Source of the DNA: Eubacteriales bacterium
Lineage (GTDB): Bacteria > Bacillota > Clostridia > Lachnospirales > Lachnospiraceae
Reading direction: 5' to 3'
Assembly (NCBI GenBank): GCA_030526715.1
Contig: JAUNCG010000010.1
Location: 260-53,961 of the forward strand
Length of the DNA stretch: 53,702 bases
The position numbers were made by a program, and so were the translations under genes. A model generated the notes under the pieces. The model had not been told where the DNA came from and made no database searches. It saw only the letters and a list, made by a program, of their open reading frames with translations. Position 1 is the stretch's first letter, and each line of letters starts with the position of its first letter. This document shows, piece after piece, positions 51,045-53,702 of the stretch.

Positions 51045-52594
51045 CGTTGTCCTCCCATATTATTCCGCTTTTCATTTACATAATCGCCCCAATCGCAAAG
51101 CATATCGGTTGCCTTCAAATACATCTCCATAATCTCGTCATATTTCTCTACATGTTCCGGAATCGGACGAACCCGTTCTTCTATTGTATGAAGTTCGTCA
51201 ATTTTATCAAAGCTATCCCAAAGTCCAGTCCCCACAGCTGCGCAAGCTGCTGCTCCCAATGCCGCTGCCTGCTGATCAACATCAGATTTCAGCACCGTTA
51301 TCTTGTAAATATCTGCATAAATCTGTCTCCAGAACTTACTCTTACTTCCTCCACCTACTAAAAGTACCTCATCACCAATCGGTGTGATTTTTTTCAATTC
51401 ATCCAGACAGCTTCTTAACCCCATAGTAACACCTTCCATACATGATCGTATAATATCTTCACGAGTATGCATCAAATCCATTCCCAAAAATGCTCCTCGC
51501 AGATTATAACTCTTGTTCATTGGCATACCGCCGCCCAGACTTGGATTAAAGAGCAATCCATTCGCTCCAATAGGAGATTTTTCTGCTTCAGCAGTCATCA
51601 AATCATACTCATCAACGCCTTTTTCTTGTCCTTCTCGGATAAATTCACGCCCCATCTGATCTCTCAGCCAGCGAAATGCCGTTCCACCTGCTGTTACACA
51701 AAGCGCCGATGCAAAGTATCCGGGCACTACATGTGTAAACACATATGGCTTCGCTTTAATATCAAGCACTGGCTCCATCGTCGATACTGCAATCCATGAA
51801 GAAGAACCTAATGAGTTATATACTCTACCTTCCTTATACGCCATTGCCCCTAAAGCCATACATGAATTATCCACGCCGCCACACACCACCTGTACATTTT
51901 TCGATAATCCCATTTCCTCAGCAACTTCCGGAAGAATCTGTCCCACAATCCCTGTCGATGGAATTACCTCTGGAAAAATTTCTTGAGAAAATCCCATAGC
52001 ATCAATCAATTCTATATCATACTCCCAATCGTTTAGATTCCATACGCCACTTCCCGATGCATAAGAAGGGTCTGTACATAATCTTCCAGTCATCCTGAAA
52101 TTCACATAATCTTTCGTACCAATAACTTTATATATTTTTTCAAAAAGCTCCGGCTGCATATCGCGATACCACATCAGCTTAAATGCTGTATAAAATGCCG
52201 GTGTAAAACCATTACCTGTCTTCATATACCATGTATTCTGATCATAACTCTCAAAAAATTTATCTGCCTGCTTTACCGCCCTTCCATCAGACCAGATTGG
52301 AGTACTTGGGTTTAACAGCATTCCATCTTCCGCAATACATACTACGCCAAGGCTATGTCCCGATATACCGCAACAAGTAATATCCTCTTTGTCCACACCT
52401 GATTTTTCAATTAATGCTTTTGTGCTTTTTACGATTGCATTCCACCAATCTTCCGGTTTTTGTTCATGCCATCCTTGATGCGGATAAAATGTATCATATG
52501 ATACAAACATCTTCTCAATACATGTTCCATCTTCCGTGTATAGAGACGCTTTACTCCCCCCTGTTCCAAGATCCCATGCAATTATTTTCTTCAT
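51041..52594 (-). CDS. FGGY carbohydrate kinase (cluster E)
   Basis: A 517-residue FGGY kinase paralogous to the cluster D copy: AWDLGTGGSKASLY at residues 6-19, GISGHSLGVVCI, WSDGRAVKQADKFF, VCGGVDNSCMALG, LGSSSWIAVST and VGGGSKSKFWRQIYADI. Phosphorylates a sugar that the coupled DeoC-family aldolase may then cleave; ribulose/xylulose-like or deoxy-ketose substrates are possible. GGAGGG precedes the ATG. First gene of the cluster E operon. Confidence 0.9.
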   Translation of the reverse strand: MKKIIAWDLGTGGSKASLYTEDGTCIEKMFVSYDTFYPHQGWHEQKPEDWWNAIVKSTKALIEKSGVDKEDITCCGISGHSLGVVCIAEDGMLLNPSTPIWSDGRAVKQADKFFESYDQNTWYMKTGNGFTPAFYTAFKLMWYRDMQPELFEKIYKVIGTKDYVNFRMTGRLCTDPSYASGSGVWNLNDWEYDIELIDAMGFSQEIFPEVIPSTGIVGQILPEVAEEMGLSKNVQVVCGGVDNSCMALGAMAYKEGRVYNSLGSSSWIAVSTMEPVLDIKAKPYVFTHVVPGYFASALCVTAGGTAFRWLRDQMGREFIREGQEKGVDEYDLMTAEAEKSPIGANGLLFNPSLGGGMPMNKSYNLRGAFLGMDLMHTREDIIRSCMEGVTMGLRSCLDELKKITPIGDEVLLVGGGSKSKFWRQIYADIYKITVLKSDVDQQAAALGAAACAAVGTGLWDSFDKIDELHTIEERVRPIPEHVEKYDEIMEMYLKATDMLCDWGDYVNEKRNNMGGQR

Positions 52595-52619
52595 TTATTC
52601 CCTCCGCCCTTCTCCTTTT

Positions 52620-52654
52620 TTGTTCATTTGAACAATTATTGTTATTATGAACAG
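52620..52654. promoter_or_regulatory. Tandem operators upstream of the cluster E kinase
   Basis: TTGTTCATTTGAACAA (52620-52635) is a perfect 7-bp inverted repeat; TTGTTATTATGAACAG (52639-52654) is an imperfect second copy 19 bases away, about two helical turns. The TGAACAA half-site recalls SorC/DeoR-family operators such as that of Bacillus DeoR. The SorC gene adjoining is the likely partner. Confidence 0.65.
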
Positions 52655-52658
52655 CTTA

Positions 52659-52687
52659 AACTTAACATACATTAGCTGTTATGTCAA
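52659..52687 (-). promoter_or_regulatory. Promoter of cluster E kinase-aldolase operon
   Basis: Minus-strand TTGACA (52682-52687) and a weak TAAGTT (52659-52664), 17-base spacer; the tandem operators begin five bases downstream. Confidence 0.5.
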
Positions 52688-52710
52688 TAATTTATCTGAC
52701 AATTTCTCCA

Positions 52711-52752
52711 ATTAAAAAAGTCCCAATTCCAAAATGAATCGGCACTTTTTTA
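52711..52752 (-). terminator. Terminator of the SorC regulator gene
   Basis: A 16-bp minus-strand stem with one or two mismatches/wobbles (AAAAAAGTGCCGATTC paired with GAATTGGGACTTTTTT), T-run included in the stem. Confidence 0.8.
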
Positions 52753-52754
52753 AA

Positions 52755-53684
52755 CTAAACCAAATTTTCTGCTATTTCTTTATCAATAACCAATACATCA
52801 ATAAATCCAGATTTCAACGCCACACTTACTGCTTTCGCTTTTTCTTTTCCCTGTACTATACAGATTTTCTCCGGAATTCGTTTTAATTCATCGCCATGAA
52901 GTGCAATACAGCGATCTGTAATATCTTTACAGCATTCTTCTCCTTCACCATTCAAAAAAACTGTCGAAATCACATCACATATAGCATTTTCACCTTTTAA
53001 TTCTTCCCAATCTTTTTGAGAAATATAACCTGATTTTCCAATACTATTCCCTTCTGCCAATGGATTACCAAGGCTAAACACTGCACAATCTGCATGTTGC
53101 GCCTCCCCCAAAACCTGTTGCACCTGTTCGTTCTGCAAAAAAATTCTTCTTTCTTCTGCATTCGCTACAAAAGCCGGTGCAATCAGTGAGTATGCATGCC
53201 CACCCATTTTTTTTGCAAAATCCGCCGCAATAGACGAGGCATGGCTATCTAGTTCACTCTGTCCATGTCCACCAATCATTGGTACAAACAGCACATTTAT
53301 TTCTCGTGACATTGCAATTTTATCCGGAACTAATTTTAACGTTGTTCCCCAACCAACCGCAATTGTCATGCCCTCCCGCAAACGGTTTACCAAATAATTC
53401 GCAGCTCCTGACGCAACCTCTTCTTTGGCACCCGCTTCTGAAGATGACTCTATCACCATTACTTTTTTTAATGTATATTTATCTGCAATTCGTTCTTCCA
53501 ACTCTGGGTAAATTCCAGAATAGTCAATTGTAATGCGCACAATTCCTTCATCTCTTGCTTTTTGCAACAGACGAGATACTTTCATGCGCGAAATATTCAT
53601 TTCAGAAGCAATTTGTTGCTGCGTCATATTTTTTTCATAATACAATCGGCATACATGCACCATTTCACTACGATTTATATCCAT
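52755..53684 (-). CDS. SorC family sugar-binding transcriptional regulator
   Basis: A 309-residue protein: N-terminal helix-turn-helix MTQQQIASEMNISRMKVSRLL and a C-terminal sugar-phosphate sensor related to NagB-like folds (GMTIAVGWGTTLKLV, FVPMIGGHGQSELDSHAS, CIALHGDELKRIPEKIC). Such regulators respond to phosphorylated sugars, here perhaps the FGGY product or a DeoC substrate. GGATGAG before the ATG is a weak site near the window edge; the frame is otherwise complete. Confidence 0.92.
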   Translation of the reverse strand: MDINRSEMVHVCRLYYEKNMTQQQIASEMNISRMKVSRLLQKARDEGIVRITIDYSGIYPELEERIADKYTLKKVMVIESSSEAGAKEEVASGAANYLVNRLREGMTIAVGWGTTLKLVPDKIAMSREINVLFVPMIGGHGQSELDSHASSIAADFAKKMGGHAYSLIAPAFVANAEERRIFLQNEQVQQVLGEAQHADCAVFSLGNPLAEGNSIGKSGYISQKDWEELKGENAICDVISTVFLNGEGEECCKDITDRCIALHGDELKRIPEKICIVQGKEKAKAVSVALKSGFIDVLVIDKEIAENLV

Positions 53685-53702
53685 AACTCATCCAGAATAC
53701 CT

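Noticed and set aside
1..53702. CRISPR arrays, rRNA genes, transposases or prophage genes
   Set aside because: I looked for evenly spaced direct repeats and recombinase or structural phage proteins and saw none in the window.

Overview
The window looks like the chromosome of a monoderm, anaerobic gut-type Clostridia, most likely Lachnospiraceae. Reasons: near-universal AGGAGG-type ribosome binding sites, an MscL with a C-terminal zinc ribbon, a FeoA-FeoB fusion, a tandem glycine riboswitch, a class I c-di-GMP riboswitch, and an epimerase very close to the D-allulose 3-epimerases known from clostridia. Nothing ribosomal or otherwise species-diagnostic is present, so the assignment stops there.

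Left edge (1-1.6 kb): an AT-rich ATPase/TOPRIM-like gene pair, which looks like a defence module, lies directly beyond the 3' end of a tRNA-Lys(CUU) gene. This resembles the end of a tRNA-anchored island. Housekeeping block (1.8-16.3 kb): AI-2E family permease, LCP protein, MscL, NudC, an unknown membrane protein, a vitamin B6 salvage operon (ECF S component, pyridoxamine kinase, radical SAM protein), a phosphohexomutase, a secreted anthrax-lethal-factor-like metalloprotease preceded by a c-di-GMP riboswitch, FeoAB, and an alanine/glycine symporter preceded by a glycine riboswitch.

Carbohydrate superregion (16.5-53.7 kb), almost all on the minus strand: cluster A (16.5-23.2 kb) is a ChvE-MmsA-MmsB sugar importer plus KDG kinase, KDPG aldolase and a FadR-type GntR regulator. 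Cluster B (23.3-31.8 kb) is a CUT2 importer, D-allulose/tagatose 3-epimerase homologue, LacI regulator, aldo/keto reductase, FGGY kinase and VOC protein. Cluster C (32.2-37.4 kb) has a shikimate-dehydrogenase-like protein, cupin phosphoglucose isomerase, phosphotriesterase-like lactonase, 2-hydroxyacid dehydrogenase and two UTRA-type GntR regulators, with no transporter. Cluster D (37.5-50.2 kb) is a third CUT2 importer, a second 3-epimerase, two SDRs, a DUF4432 epimerase, a PfkB kinase, two tandem DeoC-family aldolases, an FGGY kinase and a divergent LacI regulator. Cluster E (50.3-53.7 kb) has a third DeoC-family aldolase, a second closely related FGGY kinase and a SorC-type regulator.

The clusters appear separately controlled. 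Each has its own regulator gene and, at most promoters, a palindromic or repeated candidate operator placed over or just after the predicted transcription start. In all three importers the binding-protein gene is followed by a stable hairpin before the ATPase gene, which fits raised binding-protein dosage. The most striking points are the c-di-GMP OFF-switch layout on the secreted protease, the paired FGGY/DeoC modules of clusters D and E (an aldolytic pathway whose substrate I cannot name), the transporter-less oxidative cluster C, and the ATPase/TOPRIM pair at the tRNA.
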